Shown one piece after another: positions 13,814 to 15,085 of a DNA stretch of 15,085 bases (its first letter is position 1; the number at the start of each line of letters is the position of its first letter). A program made the translations under genes and the position numbers. Source of the stretch: an uncultured Lachnospiraceae bacterium (GTDB lineage: Bacteria; Bacillota; Clostridia; Lachnospirales; Lachnospiraceae); contig CAJUCG010000054.1 in assembly GCA_910585065.1 (NCBI GenBank), positions 1 to 15,085 of the forward strand, in the 5' to 3' direction. The notes under the pieces are model-generated. The model did no database searches, was not told the origin of the DNA, and worked only from the letters and a program-made list of their open reading frames with translations.

Positions 13814-15085
13814 TTATTTCTCCAGATCTCCCTCAATTAGACTGACGGAAACTAGGGTGGAAATACCTTTCTCCTGCATGGTAATGCCGTAGAGTACATC
13901 CGCCGCCGCCATTGTGCCGCGCCGATGCGTGATCACAATAAATTGTGTGTGAGTTGTCAGCTTGTGAAGATATTTTGCGTAACGTTTGACATTTGAATCG
14001 TCCAACGCCGCCTCAATCTCATCAAGCAGACAAAACGGCGACGGCTTTAAATTCTGGATGGCAAAGAGCAGTGAGATGGCGGTTAATGCCTTTTCTCCGC
14101 CGGAGAGCTGCATCATGTTCTGTAATTTTTTTCCAGGGGGCTGCGCGATAATACGGATGCCCGCTGTCAGGATATCTTCCTCGTCAGCCAATTCAAGCGT
14201 CGCTTTTCCCCCGCCAAACAATTCTTTAAACACCGCGTCAAACTGTCTTGTAATCTCTGCAAATTTCTCGGTAAACTGTTTTCTCATTTCTGTATCTAGC
14301 TCCGCGATAACTCCAAGTAAAGTCTGTTCTGAATTATGTAGATCATCACGCTGTGTCTTTAAAAATTCATATCGCTCCGAAACCTGTTTGTAATCCTCGA
14401 TCGCATTGACATTGACATCCCCTAACCCCTTGATCTTGCCTTTTAACTCGCCGATATAACATCGGTTTTGCGCGCTGTCCTGATAATTTTGTGCAAAAAA
14501 CTCAGAAGCGTCCGAGGGGGTCAGTGCGTATTCTTCCCAGAGATAATTGATCTGCGCCTCCGCGTCCTCTGAAAGTTTTGTAAGCTGGCTGTCTAGGCGG
14601 TATACTTCCTTGTCAAGTGCGGATACTCTTGCGGAAAGTTCCTCGCGCTGCTCAAAGAATCCCTTGTGTACGCGCCTTTTCTCTTCATTGGAGATTCCAA
14701 TTTTTTCCACCTGATCCGCCAACTGCGCGATTCTCTCTTTTCTTTGAAGGTTTTCCTCTTCTTTGCGCGCGATCTCCTCTTCTTTCTCCTTTCTTGAGAT
14801 GGCAAACCCATCCGCGCTCTGTACAAATTCTCTGCGCTCCGCTGCAAGGCGTTCGGACTCTAAGCGCACGCGTTTTATATTTTCCAAGATATTTGCACTA
14901 TTTTGTTCCAGAGCGGATAATTCGGTCTTTAAAATGGTAATGGTTTCATTTGCGTGTTCTTCCTGCCCCTGTTTTTCTTTTAAAAGTGTTTGGCACTCCT
15001 CTACGCGCTCCTCCTGTTTTTTGCTGCCTAAAACATTGTCGTCATATTGTTTGGTAAGGCTTCTAATATTTTCTTCTAACACTAA
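13814..15085 (-). CDS. smc: Chromosome partition protein Smc, C-terminal part (partial)
   Basis: The 3' portion of smc; the frame is open through the right edge, and the true start lies outside the window. The visible 423 residues begin in the returning coiled coil (about 1-290, rich in Glu, Lys, Arg and Gln). They end in the C-terminal half of the ATPase head: signature LSGGEKALTAISLLF (near 326-340), Walker B FCLLDEIEAALDD (350-362) and the H-loop ITHRR (384-388). The GLGDVNVNAIEDY segment is a family hallmark. Smc works with ScpA and ScpB as the bacterial condensin. An internal GTG at 15082 is not a start. No damage is seen. Confidence 0.96.
   Translation of the reverse strand, partial: LVLEENIRSLTKQYDDNVLGSKKQEERVEECQTLLKEKQGQEEHANETITILKTELSALEQNSANILENIKRVRLESERLAAERREFVQSADGFAISRKEKEEEIARKEEENLQRKERIAQLADQVEKIGISNEEKRRVHKGFFEQREELSARVSALDKEVYRLDSQLTKLSEDAEAQINYLWEEYALTPSDASEFFAQNYQDSAQNRCYIGELKGKIKGLGDVNVNAIEDYKQVSERYEFLKTQRDDLHNSEQTLLGVIAELDTEMRKQFTEKFAEITRQFDAVFKELFGGGKATLELADEEDILTAGIRIIAQPPGKKLQNMMQLSGGEKALTAISLLFAIQNLKPSPFCLLDEIEAALDDSNVKRYAKYLHKLTTHTQFIVITHRRGTMAAADVLYGITMQEKGISTLVSVSLIEGDLEK

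Overview
The window looks like the chromosome of a low-to-moderate GC Firmicute of class Clostridia, most likely Lachnospiraceae. The basis is the AT-rich spacers, strong AGGAGG-type ribosome binding sites, the smc-ftsY arrangement, a CwlC-like cell-wall amidase, and a cytoplasmic chemoreceptor. No rRNA, tRNA, CRISPR array or complete insertion sequence was seen. The assignment comes from reading the sequence, not from a database match.

Left part (1-4640, mostly + strand, accessory in character). A small unrecognised gene reads leftward from a near-perfect sigma-A promoter that is overlaid by two palindromes. An AT-rich spacer follows, then a + strand group: a putative lipoprotein, an AAA-ATPase-like/PD-(D/E)XK protein with intact motifs, and a small acidic protein. 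The leader and first codons of the ATPase gene recur at 3635-3731 as a decayed copy. That copy runs directly into a PHP-family phosphatase gene broken by an in-frame TGA. The segment ends in two similar G/C-rich hairpins that look like the right end of an IS200/IS605-type element without its transposase genes.

Middle part (4649-9108, - strand). A four-gene, overlapping operon encodes an ECF sigma factor, a six-helix membrane protein, an ABC ATPase and an ABC-2 type permease. Upstream of it, beyond a strong terminator, is a leaderless Amidase_3 enzyme with an Asp-rich, cysteine-flanked linker and a C-terminal SPOR domain, as in sporulation amidases.

Right part (9220-15085, - strand). A FIST-domain protein and a soluble methyl-accepting protein form a two-gene sensory operon. 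Then come the threonine ammonia-lyase gene ilvA with its own terminator, ftsY with a clear promoter, and the 3' half of smc, which runs off the window. This is conserved core chromosome; the left third is where rearrangement has happened. No single undescribed system is proven. The best candidates for follow-up are the repeated ATPase leader with its relic, the sigma/membrane/ABC operon, and the FIST-chemoreceptor pair.
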